From Terriglobia bacterium (GTDB lineage: Bacteria; Acidobacteriota; Terriglobia; Bryobacterales; Bryobacteraceae), in contig JAIQFS010000024.1 of assembly GCA_020073145.1 (NCBI GenBank), positions 33,403 to 97,402 of the forward strand: a DNA stretch of 64,000 bases, in the 5' to 3' direction. Below are positions 53,197-63,153 of the stretch, piece by piece. The notes beneath the pieces were generated by a model, which saw nothing but the letters and a program-made list of their open reading frames with translations, had not been told where the DNA came from and made no database searches. A program made the translations under genes and the position numbers. Numbering within the stretch: the first letter of the stretch is position 1; each line of letters begins with the position of its first letter.

Positions 53197-54096
53197 ATGG
53201 CCACCTACGGCCAGATTCGCTCGCGCGTCGTCAAGGAGTGCCCGGGCGTCGACCTGACTCTGGTCGACGGGTACCTCACCGACGGCTACACGTCGATCCT
53301 CGACAAGCTCCGATGGTCGCGGCAGAAGACCCAGTACGTCTTCCAGACCGTCGCACCCTACTCGACCGGAACCCTCACCCTCACCCTGGGATCTACGGCC
53401 GTGGTGCTGGCCGGAGGAACCTTCACCAGCGCCATGAGCGGGATGCAGTTGCTCGCCGCCGGCCGCTCCGAGGCCTACACCTTCACCTACACGGGGGCCA
53501 CGACGGGCACTCTCGACCGTCCCTTCGACGGCCCCACGCTTTCGACCTACACCTTCAACCTGGTGCAGTCCGTCTTCACGCTCCCCTCGACGGCCCGCAC
53601 CTTCGAGAACGCGCCGCTCCCCGACCAGAACATTCCGCTCGAGATCCAGACGCGCTCGCAACTCAACCAGTCGCTTCCCTCGCGGCCGCTGGTGGGCGAT
53701 CTGTCGTCGCCCCTCATCGGGTGTCCCTTGATCGTCGCGCTCGCGATCGACTCGACCAGCAACCCGCCGCAGATGCAGATCGAAGTCATCCCGGCGCCCG
53801 ACAAAGTGTATTCGATCGCGGTCGACATGGTGAGCGAGGCCTCGACGTCGACCGGCACGGTTCCCACGAGCGGAACCACGCTGCTGCCGTGGGTGAGGCC
53901 CGCGGCGCTCACAGCCTTCGCTGTGGCCGACTGCTTCGCGCACCTGAAGGATCTCCCCTCGAGCGAGTACTGGAAAGCCAAGGCGAACACTTACTTGGGC
54001 GATATGGCGCGTACCGAGATCGCCAACGCGGGGCCGATGCAGATGTCGATGGGCAGCTACTACACCGAGCACCGGCGCCGGCGCGGCTGCCGATAG
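53197..54096 (+). CDS. Head-tail adaptor-like protein 1
   Basis: A 299-residue protein starting MATYGQIRSRVVKECPGVDL and with TDGYTSILDKLRWSRQKTQY. This N-terminal helical start with 'IRSRV' resembles adaptor (gp6-like) proteins that sit under the portal. The middle is beta-rich (TLTLTLGSTAVVLAGGTFTS). The C-terminus has helices and an Arg cluster. A second such gene is at 58034. Confidence 0.6.
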   Translation: MATYGQIRSRVVKECPGVDLTLVDGYLTDGYTSILDKLRWSRQKTQYVFQTVAPYSTGTLTLTLGSTAVVLAGGTFTSAMSGMQLLAAGRSEAYTFTYTGATTGTLDRPFDGPTLSTYTFNLVQSVFTLPSTARTFENAPLPDQNIPLEIQTRSQLNQSLPSRPLVGDLSSPLIGCPLIVALAIDSTSNPPQMQIEVIPAPDKVYSIAVDMVSEASTSTGTVPTSGTTLLPWVRPAALTAFAVADCFAHLKDLPSSEYWKAKANTYLGDMARTEIANAGPMQMSMGSYYTEHRRRRGCR

Positions 54097-54117
54097 AAAA
54101 ATCCTGGAGAAGATCAC

Positions 54118-55881
54118 ATGAAACGCAACATTTTCGCAGGCCTGGCGCTCGTCTCGTGGGCGGTGGCCGTCCTCGTGGCGCAGGCGCCCGTTGTGCCCTC
54201 TTCGAACCCGGCCACGGGCGCACAGCCCTACACCACGGCCTGGACCAATGCCACGGCCAACAATACGGCGTTCACGGAACCCACCGCAGGCTATAACCTG
54301 GCCACGGTGGCCTTCAACCAGACCAGCACTATCCTGAACGGCAACGTCGCCTTTGAAGGCTCCGACACGCCCGACACCAGCGTGACGGATAACTGGTTCG
54401 GCGTGCCCTGCATGGCGCCCACCACGAACGGTACGAGCTACACCCTGACGGCTTCGACCAAGATCGGCTTCCAGTGCAACGTCGCAGGCTTCCGGAGATT
54501 CCGCCCCAGGCTCTCGAATCCCATCGTGGGCACGGGCACGGTCAACGTCTCGATCTCCTTCTCTTCGGTCGGCAACGCTCCCCCGGCGGGGCCTGCGGCC
54601 ACGGCCAACGCCACCGTCACCAATTTCCCTGCCACGGTCGATACCAACAACGGCGCGGCCGGCGCGAATACCCCGCGGGTAGCGGTTGCGCCCAACACAA
54701 GCGCGAGCCCCTTCAACACGCAGTCGACTGTGGGGATCTCAGGCGGTGGCCTCATCAACGTGACCTACCTTGGCTCCGGATCGGCCAACACCGCCAAGAC
54801 GACGGGGCAGGTCTCAGTCACGGCGTCGACCGCCGGGCACAATATCCTCGTCGTCGGATGCGCCGGAAATTACGCAAGCTCGAACTGGTCGGACGCGGTG
54901 ACCGACTCCGCCAGCAACACCTACACGCCTCTGGCCGTCAACTTTGTCAACTCGACCACGCAGGAATGCCGGGCCTTCATCGCCCCATCGGCGGCCTCTG
55001 CAACGACGATCGGCTACACCTATTCGGGATCCTCCTCGTCCAACTCCACCGTGATGTTCATGGCCTGGGATATCGGCAACGCCATCCCTGGCTTGACCAG
55101 CATCGATCTCGTGACCGGCAGCAGCAACAATGCGACGACCGCCGTGAGTATTACCAACGCCATGACGTCGCAGCCGAACGAAGCCGTCATCGCCGCCGGG
55201 TGTGCTTCTACCGGCACCCTCACCCTGCCCACTGGCAGCGGCCTGGTTTTCGACACCGGTTCTCTCGCGATTTCCTCAGGGACAAATATCCTGACTTGCT
55301 TCGGCGGCCACGCAATCCTGGCACTTCCAACCGGCGTCAGCGGCAACTTTACGGATGGCTCGTCGGCGGCCTGGGCCGAGGTGCTCGTAACTCTTCGGGG
55401 CTACTCCCTCACCGACGCCACCACGCCCCACGTCAACAGCAACAGCATCAACAATTTGGTGAGCAATCCGGCCTCGAATCTATATACGCAGACGCCGGAG
55501 ATCACGTCGGCAACTCCGGGTTGGTCGCTGACCAATAATCCCGGCTCGGGATCGACTGCGACCATTGCTGCTGCCGCGACATCCGGACGCTTCCACATCA
55601 TCACCGGATTTTGTTACTCGCTGGAGGGAGATTCAACCGGCGCCGCGGCGACGGAGACGGTCACTTTAGCTGGGGGGCTCGGGTACACGGCCTACAGCGA
55701 CAACATCTCCAATCCGAGTGGCGTCTCTAGCGTAGGATCGAGGGTTTGCGTGACGAACATAGCCATTCCCTTCAAGATCAACGAGGCGGTGACCCTCGCC
55801 TTTGGAGCCAACGTGGCCCATGCTCTTGAATCTGTGAATCTGTTCGGGTACAGCGTGGCAGCCAACGGGCTCACCTACTAG
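54118..55881 (+). CDS. Secreted Thr/Asn-rich protein in the phage tail module
   Basis: A 587-residue protein with a clear Sec signal peptide (MKRNIFAGLALVSWAVAVLV, AQAP), followed by a long Thr/Ser/Asn/Gly-rich beta-strand region (VTASTAGHNILVVGCAGNYA, SSSNSTVMFMAWDIG). No catalytic motif seen. A signal peptide is unusual for a virion protein; it may be a host-like surface protein carried by the phage, or a fibre exported from lysogens. GAGAAG precedes the start. Confidence 0.6.
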   Translation: MKRNIFAGLALVSWAVAVLVAQAPVVPSSNPATGAQPYTTAWTNATANNTAFTEPTAGYNLATVAFNQTSTILNGNVAFEGSDTPDTSVTDNWFGVPCMAPTTNGTSYTLTASTKIGFQCNVAGFRRFRPRLSNPIVGTGTVNVSISFSSVGNAPPAGPAATANATVTNFPATVDTNNGAAGANTPRVAVAPNTSASPFNTQSTVGISGGGLINVTYLGSGSANTAKTTGQVSVTASTAGHNILVVGCAGNYASSNWSDAVTDSASNTYTPLAVNFVNSTTQECRAFIAPSAASATTIGYTYSGSSSSNSTVMFMAWDIGNAIPGLTSIDLVTGSSNNATTAVSITNAMTSQPNEAVIAAGCASTGTLTLPTGSGLVFDTGSLAISSGTNILTCFGGHAILALPTGVSGNFTDGSSAAWAEVLVTLRGYSLTDATTPHVNSNSINNLVSNPASNLYTQTPEITSATPGWSLTNNPGSGSTATIAAAATSGRFHIITGFCYSLEGDSTGAAATETVTLAGGLGYTAYSDNISNPSGVSSVGSRVCVTNIAIPFKINEAVTLAFGANVAHALESVNLFGYSVAANGLTY

Positions 55882-55891
55882 GAGGCACCTG

Positions 55892-58030
55892 ATGAAGCGA
55901 GCGTTTTTCGTTCTCCTCTGCACGGCGGGGGCCTGGAGCCAGAACACCGCCAAATTTCCCACCAGGCTCCCGGTCAACGCTGACTTCGGCATCGCCACCA
56001 ACCGGGCCCAGACCACCCTCACGAGCGGCATCGGATCGAGCGACACCTCGATCCCGGTGGCCTCCTCGGGCCAGTTCAAAGCAGGCTCCTTCGCCACCAT
56101 CGACGGCGAGATCCTGGCCGTGTGCGCGATTCCCGATGGCACCCACCTCACGGCCGGGGTGACGGCCTGTCCGAATGCCGACGGGCGCGGCATCGATACC
56201 TCGAACGGCGGAGGCGCGGCGGCCTCCCACCTGGTCAACGCCGTGGTGCAAGGGCGCATCACCGCCTGGCCGATGAACCAGGCGGCCGCCGAGATCATTT
56301 CTCTCGCCAAGAGCCAGTTTGGCGTCTCGCTCAACGTGAAAAACTACGGCGCCGTGGGCGACGGATCGACCGACGACACCACCGCGATCTCGAACGCCAT
56401 CACGGCCTCGCTGTCCGGGACGTATCCCTCTCCGCCCTGCGTGCTTTTTCCGGCGGGCACCTACAAGGTGACCTCGACCATCCAGATCAGCTCGCGCAGT
56501 GTGTGCATCCGGGGCGTCACGCCCTGGTCGACGTTCATCAACTCCACCATCTCGGCCCCGATCTTCAACCTCGACACCTATAGCTCGACGCAGGACCCGC
56601 CGTGGACCGGGGTAGCGAACAATTTCACGCTGCGGGACATCACCCTCGAAAACTCCTCGCAGACCAACGTGTCGAACACCGGCAGCCGCGTGACGACGGG
56701 CGTGCAGTCGAACGGGAGTGGCCACATCACGGTCGAAAATGTGCAGTTCACGGGACTCAAGTACGGCTTCGTCGCACCGTACGGCTCGGACTTCGATCGC
56801 TTCCGCAACGTGTGGAACACCGCCAACGACGTGGGCATCTACCTCGGCCCTTCCAACGAGCAGTTCTCGCTGTTTGCGATCGAGGGCGATCGCAACGGAG
56901 AAACGGTGGTGTGCGACGGTTGCGGCCAGGGGGCGATCTCGGACTCGACCTTTGAGGATTCCAAAACCGCCGACATCACCTTCGAGCGCGAGCAGCCCAC
57001 GCGCTTCGGCTGGAATCCCGCCGGCATCTCGAGCTACGACGTCGACAGCTCGGTCACGATATCTCACAACTGGTTTGAGACCGGCGCCGGCTTCGGGGGC
57101 CTCACCGCATGGCAGGAGTACCGCCGGATTCTGTTTCAGTCTTCGGGCGGCGGTCTGGCGTCATATCCGCGAAACGTGGTGATCCGGAACAGCTTTCTCG
57201 TCCTCGGAAACGGCGGCATCGCGGCCAAAGACGGCAGCGTCCACTCGTTCGTCGAGCTCGCCAGCGGGAAATTCATTCAGGTTAGCGAGACGCAAGTCGT
57301 GGGAGACCGGCGCGACTGCGAGATTTACGGCAACGGCGGGCAAGCGGTCGAAGTCAACAACATCCTGATCGACGATGGCTACTCGACGTCGATTCCGATC
57401 TTCCTGTTTGCCTCGGGCGACTACCAATCGAACAACTACTCGTATAACAAGCCCTTTCAGAACACCGGAGCGACCGGCTCAATTCCGTCCACCTGCTATA
57501 GCGGCACGCAGTTCTGGTACGACACCACGCTCTCGAACTGGCTCGCCTGCATCGGGACCGGCGGCGCGGGGGGACTCGGAACGTTCTCCTATCTTGCTCA
57601 GCTCGACAACACCTTCCACCTTCCGAACGCCCTCAATACCCTGGCGCCGTCGTGGAATTCCTGGACGGTGAACGGATCGACGACGGTCAACGCCATCCTG
57701 ACGGCGGTCTATGCGGGCAACTCGGGAGCGAACAACGGGTACTGGTGGGTCCAGAACGGCGGCAGCCCGGTCCATCCGCACCTGGCAGGCTATGACGCGA
57801 CGGGCACCCTGCGGGTGAATTTGGATCCGGGAGGGTCGCTCGGGACGGTCATCGGCGGGATCAGCACGGGCGTCTACATCAGCACTGGGACCACGTTCGC
57901 CAACCTTTCCGCTCCGGCCGGCGGCAGCATGGTCTGGTGTTCGGACTGCAACATTGTGACGCCCTGCACCGGGGGCGGCGCCGGGGCGTGGGCCTTTCGC
58001 GGCCAGGCCGGCTGGGCCTGTCCCTTCTAA
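55892..58030 (+). CDS. Pectate-lyase-superfamily beta-helix protein with signal peptide
   Basis: A 712-residue protein. A signal peptide (MKRAFFVLLCTAGAWSQN) is followed by a beta-helix with the Pectate_lyase_3 signature (VKNYGAVGDGSTDDTTAISN). Further turns follow (ITVENVQFTGLKYGFVAPYG, HNWFETGAGFGGL). The C-terminal 200 residues are Gly/Ser/Thr-rich and end in Cys pairs. Tailspikes with this fold bind or degrade surface polysaccharide. The signal peptide and place next to another exported protein are unusual. Confidence 0.72.
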   Translation: MKRAFFVLLCTAGAWSQNTAKFPTRLPVNADFGIATNRAQTTLTSGIGSSDTSIPVASSGQFKAGSFATIDGEILAVCAIPDGTHLTAGVTACPNADGRGIDTSNGGGAAASHLVNAVVQGRITAWPMNQAAAEIISLAKSQFGVSLNVKNYGAVGDGSTDDTTAISNAITASLSGTYPSPPCVLFPAGTYKVTSTIQISSRSVCIRGVTPWSTFINSTISAPIFNLDTYSSTQDPPWTGVANNFTLRDITLENSSQTNVSNTGSRVTTGVQSNGSGHITVENVQFTGLKYGFVAPYGSDFDRFRNVWNTANDVGIYLGPSNEQFSLFAIEGDRNGETVVCDGCGQGAISDSTFEDSKTADITFEREQPTRFGWNPAGISSYDVDSSVTISHNWFETGAGFGGLTAWQEYRRILFQSSGGGLASYPRNVVIRNSFLVLGNGGIAAKDGSVHSFVELASGKFIQVSETQVVGDRRDCEIYGNGGQAVEVNNILIDDGYSTSIPIFLFASGDYQSNNYSYNKPFQNTGATGSIPSTCYSGTQFWYDTTLSNWLACIGTGGAGGLGTFSYLAQLDNTFHLPNALNTLAPSWNSWTVNGSTTVNAILTAVYAGNSGANNGYWWVQNGGSPVHPHLAGYDATGTLRVNLDPGGSLGTVIGGISTGVYISTGTTFANLSAPAGGSMVWCSDCNIVTPCTGGGAGAWAFRGQAGWACPF

Positions 58031-58033
58031 GCA

Positions 58034-58870
58034 ATGCAGCTCTCCGACATCCGCAGCCGTGTGATCGGCCGCCTGGAGTGGGACCCGTCCGACACTAACG
58101 CTCAGGCAGCGGCAACCGCGGCAATCGGGGAAGGCCAACGTCTTTTCTGCTTCCTCACGCTCTCTCTCGAGAACCAGCGGGAACTCGTTCTCACGCCAGG
58201 AAAGAGCTGGTACCGGATGCTCGATGCGGGATGGGCGGATTGGCTGGTTCCCTTGCGCGTCAGAATTTCGAACGACACCGCGGCCGGCGCCGACATGACC
58301 TTCGACACGCAGGAATCGGATACCGGCACGTTTAACGAGCAGGCCTCGCCCGGGCTCGCCGTGAACACCAACCCGAAGCTCCGGCCGGCGAGCCTCTACG
58401 AGATGGCGGCCGCCGACGACAGCTTCCTGAACACCAACGGCACCCCCACTCAGTACGGCGTGCTCGGGTGGGATTTCCTGTTTCTCAACAAGAGACCGGC
58501 GCTCACCGGCCAGAAGCTCCTCATCACCTATGCACGGTCGCCGGTGCCTCTGGTGAACGATGGCGACGTGCCCGAGATCCTCGACGCGGACCATGCGAGC
58601 CTGATCGACTACGGAGAATGGCGGCTGCGTGCCAACGAGGGCGGCCAGGAGCTCGCTTCGGCCAATGCGCGGCTCACGAGCTACCTCGACAATGCCAAGG
58701 AGCGCGCGGACCAGGTACGGGCGCGATCGCTTTCCCAGCGCTACGATCGCCAGCCGTTCGAGCTGGAATCCTTCGACTACTCGAAGCTGCTCAAGACGCG
58801 GCCGGATCTTCCGCCGTACCGGAAGGAGAACCGATGGACTGGTCAACCCTCACCCCCTGGATCGTCGTGA
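58034..58870 (+). CDS. Head-tail adaptor-like protein 2
   Basis: A 278-residue protein starting MQLSDIRSRVIGRLEWDPSD, followed by IGEGQRLFCFLTLSLENQRE. The fold resembles podoviral adaptor proteins. The C-terminal helices hold LDADHASLIDYGEWRLRANE. It overlaps the next gene by 37 bases. Whether it and the gene at 53197 do the same job is unknown. Confidence 0.6.
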   Translation: MQLSDIRSRVIGRLEWDPSDTNAQAAATAAIGEGQRLFCFLTLSLENQRELVLTPGKSWYRMLDAGWADWLVPLRVRISNDTAAGADMTFDTQESDTGTFNEQASPGLAVNTNPKLRPASLYEMAAADDSFLNTNGTPTQYGVLGWDFLFLNKRPALTGQKLLITYARSPVPLVNDGDVPEILDADHASLIDYGEWRLRANEGGQELASANARLTSYLDNAKERADQVRARSLSQRYDRQPFELESFDYSKLLKTRPDLPPYRKENRWTGQPSPPGSS

Positions 58871-59457
58871 GCCTCAACGCCTCGCGCGTCGAGGAGCTCG
58901 TCGACTGGACCGAAGCGGAGCTCTACCAGTACGCCGAAGAGTCCTTCCACGCGCTTGGCCGCGGGCTTCTGCTCATCGTCCAATACGACGACTCGACGGC
59001 CCTGGTCGCGAACCAAGGACTCTACCCGGTGCCGGCGCTTCACATCGTGACCATCTACGCGGCCGCCGATGGGGTCACGCTGCAGCCGGCGGAGGTCGAC
59101 GAAGTCGAGGCCCTCGACGACGATTACGAAGAGGCGGCCGGTGTCGCGGCGCCGACGCGGTGGATCGGCAACGCCTCGGGCCTGAACTACCTCCGGGTGT
59201 ATCCGCCCAAGAACGCGGCCGGCGTCCTCACCCTGATCTTCCAGATGCGGCCGCCCGACATGCCGGTCCCTGCAACAGGTCAGCCTCTCGAACTGAAGAT
59301 GCCGGCGCCGATCGGCGACTACCTGGCGGCCAAGGCTCTCGAGAAGGCGCGCCGGCGCCAGGGCGACGGGCAGATGCTCGACGCCGCGCAGGCCTTTAGC
59401 ACGCTCGGGCAGATTTTCGAGCGGGCAGCCGCTGCTTACTGGGGATCCGGATCCTGA
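58834..59457 (+). CDS. Phage structural protein, 207 residues
   Basis: ATG 58834 follows GGAAGGAG, a strong site, inside the preceding gene. The protein (MDWSTLTPWIVVSLNASRVE, WTEAELYQYAEESFHALGRG) looks like a connector or tail-terminator component, with C-terminal helices (YLAAKALEKARRRQGDG). Function inferred from position. Confidence 0.62.
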   Translation: MDWSTLTPWIVVSLNASRVEELVDWTEAELYQYAEESFHALGRGLLLIVQYDDSTALVANQGLYPVPALHIVTIYAAADGVTLQPAEVDEVEALDDDYEEAAGVAAPTRWIGNASGLNYLRVYPPKNAAGVLTLIFQMRPPDMPVPATGQPLELKMPAPIGDYLAAKALEKARRRQGDGQMLDAAQAFSTLGQIFERAAAAYWGSGS

Positions 59458-59458
59458 G

Positions 59459-61975
59459 ATGGAACCACAGGTTTCCAAGCTCCTCTCCGGCGGCCTGAAC
59501 CTGCTCGCCGCGGGCGATGCCGTGCCCGAGGGCCAGTGTATCGCCGCGCAAAACTGGCGCAGCGATCGCTCGGGCAACCTGCGGGGCCGGAAATCGAACT
59601 CGGCGGCCATCCAGACCTTCACCGACCCCGTGACCTCGATCGTGACGGCGCTGCGCGCGACCGGGCCCCAGCGGTACTATGGCGCCGGCACAGGGGCCGG
59701 CGGAGAATTCTACCGCGATGCGACCGCCATCGCGACCGGCCTCACCAAGGACCCGCTCCAGCCCGTTTCCTTCCAGGGGCGCGTGTGGATCATGAATCCC
59801 AACGTGCAGAAGAAAGACGACGGGCTGAGCACCTTCGCCTGGACTCCCGCCAAAGCCACGGCCGCCCCGACCTTCACCGCCGGCGGCGCGGCCTCCGGCG
59901 GTCTCAACGGAAACTACAGCTACTATGTCACCGGCGTGACCGAGGAGGGCGAGGAGACCAACCCGAGCCCTGCCCGCGCCGTGACCGGCCTCGGAGCCAA
60001 CGACTCGGTCGACCTCACCCGGCCGGCCTTCACCGACGCGCAGATCACCCAGTGGAACGCGTACCGCCAGGGCGGATCCTTCCCGCTGCAGGCCTACAAG
60101 GTCAACTCGGTGCCGATCCCGATCTCGACCACCGTCTACATCGACCTCGGTGTGACGGCGGGAACCAACGGCGACGATCAAACCGACCTCGGGATCGCGT
60201 CGCTCGGGGTGGCGATGGCGATCGACCACGATCCGGCGCCGGCCGCCAAGGGTCTCGCGGGGCCGTACTTCGGCAAGCTCCTGGCCTTCAACTCGCTCCT
60301 GCACCCCAATCGAATCTGGTGGACGCCCTCGGACGAGCCCTCCTACTTCCCGGGCTCCCAGAGCGAGCAGGATGGCAACTGGGTGGACGTAGGCGAAGAG
60401 GGCGAGCACGTCGAGGCGATCGCGGTCTACCCGCGCATGGTGATCATCCTCAAAGAGCGCACCATCCACCGCCTGGTGGGAGATCCGGACGACCTGGCGA
60501 GCGACATCGAGCGCACCAACGTCGAAATCGGGCAGATCGGCCCCAAGGCGTGGGCCGCGGCCGGCCAAGTCATCTACCTGCAGGCCACCGAAGGCGTGTA
60601 CGGGACCGCCTCGGGCAGCGTGTACCTCGGGACCAGCGACAGCGCCGGAAAACTGACCGGGCCGCTCGATCCGATCTTCAAACAAGATACGATTCTCACG
60701 GCCGGCACGATTCCGAGCGCCCCGGTGCACCCGACCGCCAATGTTCGCTCGGGCGCCTGCATGGCCTACCGCAACGGCCGGCTCTACTTCAGCTATCCGA
60801 GTGCGAACGCGGCCGCCCCGCAGCTCCTCAACGACACCACCCTGGTCTTCGACGCGGGCCAGTGGTTCACCGACTCGCGCGGCTTCACCGCGCTCTACGA
60901 CGAAGGCCAGGGCGGCGGACTGCTGGGCGCGATCGGCGGCAGCGTCTACCAGATCGAGACTGGATCCGCCGAAGCCAACATTCCTCTCATCTACCAGTCG
61001 CGCTACGAGGACCAGGGCGCCCCGGAAAACAAGAAGCGCTACGCCGACTTCGTGATCGATCACAACACCCAAGGGCGCACGTTCACGGTGTACGCCTACC
61101 TCGACAACGGGACGACGGTGCTCAACCTGGGAACCTTCTCCTCGACAGCGCGGACCCAGACCACCTTCACGTTGGGCGACGACGACGAGCCGGCCGAGTA
61201 CCGCAACATCTCCATCCGGATCGAATCGGACACCGGCAACGCCGAGAGCGAAATCTACGCGATCGTGGTGCACTACCTCCCGCTCGAGCGCAACGCCCGC
61301 AGCTACGACACCGGCAAGATCCCGATCGAGAAAGTGAGCCTGCTCGGCGCGCTCGAGTTTGATCTCGAGATCGTCTCGGGCAAGGTGGACTTCCGCTTTT
61401 GGGCCGGCCTGCACGGGCTCGAGGAGATCGCGAAGGGCGAATTCACCGGCGCCGAAAGAACCTTCACCGCGCAGCTCCCGAATCCGGAGACTGGCGGCCT
61501 TGAGGCCCGCTGGATCCGGCTCACCCTCACCGGCGACAATTACCGCTGCCACGGCGCCAGGCTCCAGGTACAGCCGTACGGCGTGTACCTCGCCGGCGTG
61601 GGCGATATCTTCCGCTCGGGCGACCTGACCTTTGGAACACCGCGGCCGAAGCTCCTGCAGCAGATCCGGATCGGCTGCCAGCCCGACGACGCGACCGCCG
61701 GCCAATTCTTCAGCGACCTGCCCGGCCCGATGGGACCGCGCCAGGCCCTGAGCCTGGTGAGGTCGACGGGGCGCGGCTGGCAGCGGCAGACTTTCCCGGT
61801 GAACACGCGGGGGCGCGTGTGCCGCGTCGAAGTCACCGCGGCGGCGCCGTGCCGCATCTTCGAGATCCAGGTGCGGGTGAAGGTCATCGGCGAGCCGGGC
61901 GGCTGGAGCTGGCAGGATGTCCCGGTCCCCGAGACCCCGTCCGGGTTTAGCTGGATGCCCCTTCCGATCACATAA
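59459..61975 (+). CDS. P22 gp10-like tail hub/stabilisation protein
   Basis: An 838-residue protein beginning MEPQVSKLLSGGLNLLAAGD and GQCIAAQNWRSDRSGNLRGR, the N-terminal pattern of podoviral tail-hub/stabilisation proteins. The middle is a beta-propeller-like region (FGKLLAFNSLLHPNRIWWTP, YPRMVIILKERTIHRLVGDP, GAIGGSVYQIETGS). These proteins close the portal channel and hold tail fibres. Length agrees with hub proteins of short-tailed phages. Confidence 0.65.
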   Translation: MEPQVSKLLSGGLNLLAAGDAVPEGQCIAAQNWRSDRSGNLRGRKSNSAAIQTFTDPVTSIVTALRATGPQRYYGAGTGAGGEFYRDATAIATGLTKDPLQPVSFQGRVWIMNPNVQKKDDGLSTFAWTPAKATAAPTFTAGGAASGGLNGNYSYYVTGVTEEGEETNPSPARAVTGLGANDSVDLTRPAFTDAQITQWNAYRQGGSFPLQAYKVNSVPIPISTTVYIDLGVTAGTNGDDQTDLGIASLGVAMAIDHDPAPAAKGLAGPYFGKLLAFNSLLHPNRIWWTPSDEPSYFPGSQSEQDGNWVDVGEEGEHVEAIAVYPRMVIILKERTIHRLVGDPDDLASDIERTNVEIGQIGPKAWAAAGQVIYLQATEGVYGTASGSVYLGTSDSAGKLTGPLDPIFKQDTILTAGTIPSAPVHPTANVRSGACMAYRNGRLYFSYPSANAAAPQLLNDTTLVFDAGQWFTDSRGFTALYDEGQGGGLLGAIGGSVYQIETGSAEANIPLIYQSRYEDQGAPENKKRYADFVIDHNTQGRTFTVYAYLDNGTTVLNLGTFSSTARTQTTFTLGDDDEPAEYRNISIRIESDTGNAESEIYAIVVHYLPLERNARSYDTGKIPIEKVSLLGALEFDLEIVSGKVDFRFWAGLHGLEEIAKGEFTGAERTFTAQLPNPETGGLEARWIRLTLTGDNYRCHGARLQVQPYGVYLAGVGDIFRSGDLTFGTPRPKLLQQIRIGCQPDDATAGQFFSDLPGPMGPRQALSLVRSTGRGWQRQTFPVNTRGRVCRVEVTAAAPCRIFEIQVRVKVIGEPGGWSWQDVPVPETPSGFSWMPLPIT

Positions 61976-61977
61976 AA

Positions 61978-63153
61978 ATGTCCAGGCTCGAAAATCTCGA
62001 ACTGCCGTCGAGCGTCGGTTTTCCCTCGGGTCAACTGGAGGCGCTCAATTCGCGCTTCCTCCTGATCGCCGAGAGGCTGAAGTCGAGCTCCTCGTCGACG
62101 GGTGGCCTGCTCCAGGCGAGCCACAAGGAGCGCATCGGTCAGAGCCAGTACGCGGCCGAGAATCAGACCGCGGGAACACAGTTCTGGGAGAGTGACCGCG
62201 CCTCGGTGTATCTGGTGCGGACGGTCAAAAACGCCAAGGTGTGGCAATTCGAGGCAGGTCTGTACGCCGACGCCTTCGCCAACCGGCCGAGCGATCTCTC
62301 GCTCTACGACTCGGGTTTCCTGTTTGAGGCGACCGATCGCGGCGTGCTCTACCGGTGGGACGGGGGCGCGTGGCGGTATCTGGCCGGAACCATCTATGAC
62401 ACCCACGCGCACCGATCGGGCTACGCGGCCGCCGACTACCCCCGGGCCACGTACGTCGAGAGCGACACCGGCCTGACTTACGTGTCGACCAGCGCCCTGT
62501 GGGTCTACACCGCGGGCATGTACACCCTGGTCGAGGCGAGCCTCGCCGCGTATGCCGCAACCCTGGGGTTGACCGACATCGGCACCCTGGTCTTCGTGAG
62601 CGACTACCTGCACGTTCTCAAATGGGGCGGCCTCGCGTGGCAGTGGGGGCCCGGGGAAACCGGCAGCCACCCGATCGTCGGCCACCCCTTCGATCCCGGC
62701 AGCGGCTGGCAGCTCTGCGACGGCACGACCGTGGCGTATCTCAACGCCAACGGGACGACGACCAACTTCACCACCCCGAACCTCTCCGGCCAGTATCTGA
62801 AATTCAACAACGCCGGCTACACCGGGACTGCGGCCTCAGGAGGCACCACGGCCGACACCACGGCGACGAACAACGCCGCGAGCACCGGGGTGACCGTCGA
62901 CGGCAACACCACGGGGATCACGCTGCCGGCGAACACGGGCAACGATTCCGGCGGCGGTACGGCCGTGCAATCGGGCGCCGGCACCACGGTGGCCACCCAC
63001 ACCCACACGCACACCGAAGGCAGCATTACCGATCCAGGGCACGCTCACACGGTGACGGATCCGACCCACAACCACACCCAGAACGCACACCACCACGCGC
63101 CGGGCACGATCGACCTGGCGCGTACGGAGCTGCTGCCGTATTTCCGACGATGA
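61978..63153 (+). CDS. Tail fibre/collar protein with His-rich tip
   Basis: A 391-residue fibre. The N-terminal 230 residues are mixed. The collar-like part has HPFDPGSGWQLCDGTTVAYL and TTNFTTPNLSGQYLKFNNAG, as in tail-collar domains. The last 60 residues have repeated HxH and HTH motifs (THTHTHTEGSITDPGHAHTV), like the metal-binding needle tips of long tail fibres. Probably host recognition. Confidence 0.78.
   Translation: MSRLENLELPSSVGFPSGQLEALNSRFLLIAERLKSSSSSTGGLLQASHKERIGQSQYAAENQTAGTQFWESDRASVYLVRTVKNAKVWQFEAGLYADAFANRPSDLSLYDSGFLFEATDRGVLYRWDGGAWRYLAGTIYDTHAHRSGYAAADYPRATYVESDTGLTYVSTSALWVYTAGMYTLVEASLAAYAATLGLTDIGTLVFVSDYLHVLKWGGLAWQWGPGETGSHPIVGHPFDPGSGWQLCDGTTVAYLNANGTTTNFTTPNLSGQYLKFNNAGYTGTAASGGTTADTTATNNAASTGVTVDGNTTGITLPANTGNDSGGGTAVQSGAGTTVATHTHTHTEGSITDPGHAHTVTDPTHNHTQNAHHHAPGTIDLARTELLPYFRR

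Noticed and set aside
59396..61705. 769-residue minus-strand frame opposite the gp10-like gene
   Set aside because: Composition (Gly, Arg, Val, His-rich) is that of a reverse-frame shadow; the plus-strand gene has recognisable structure and context.
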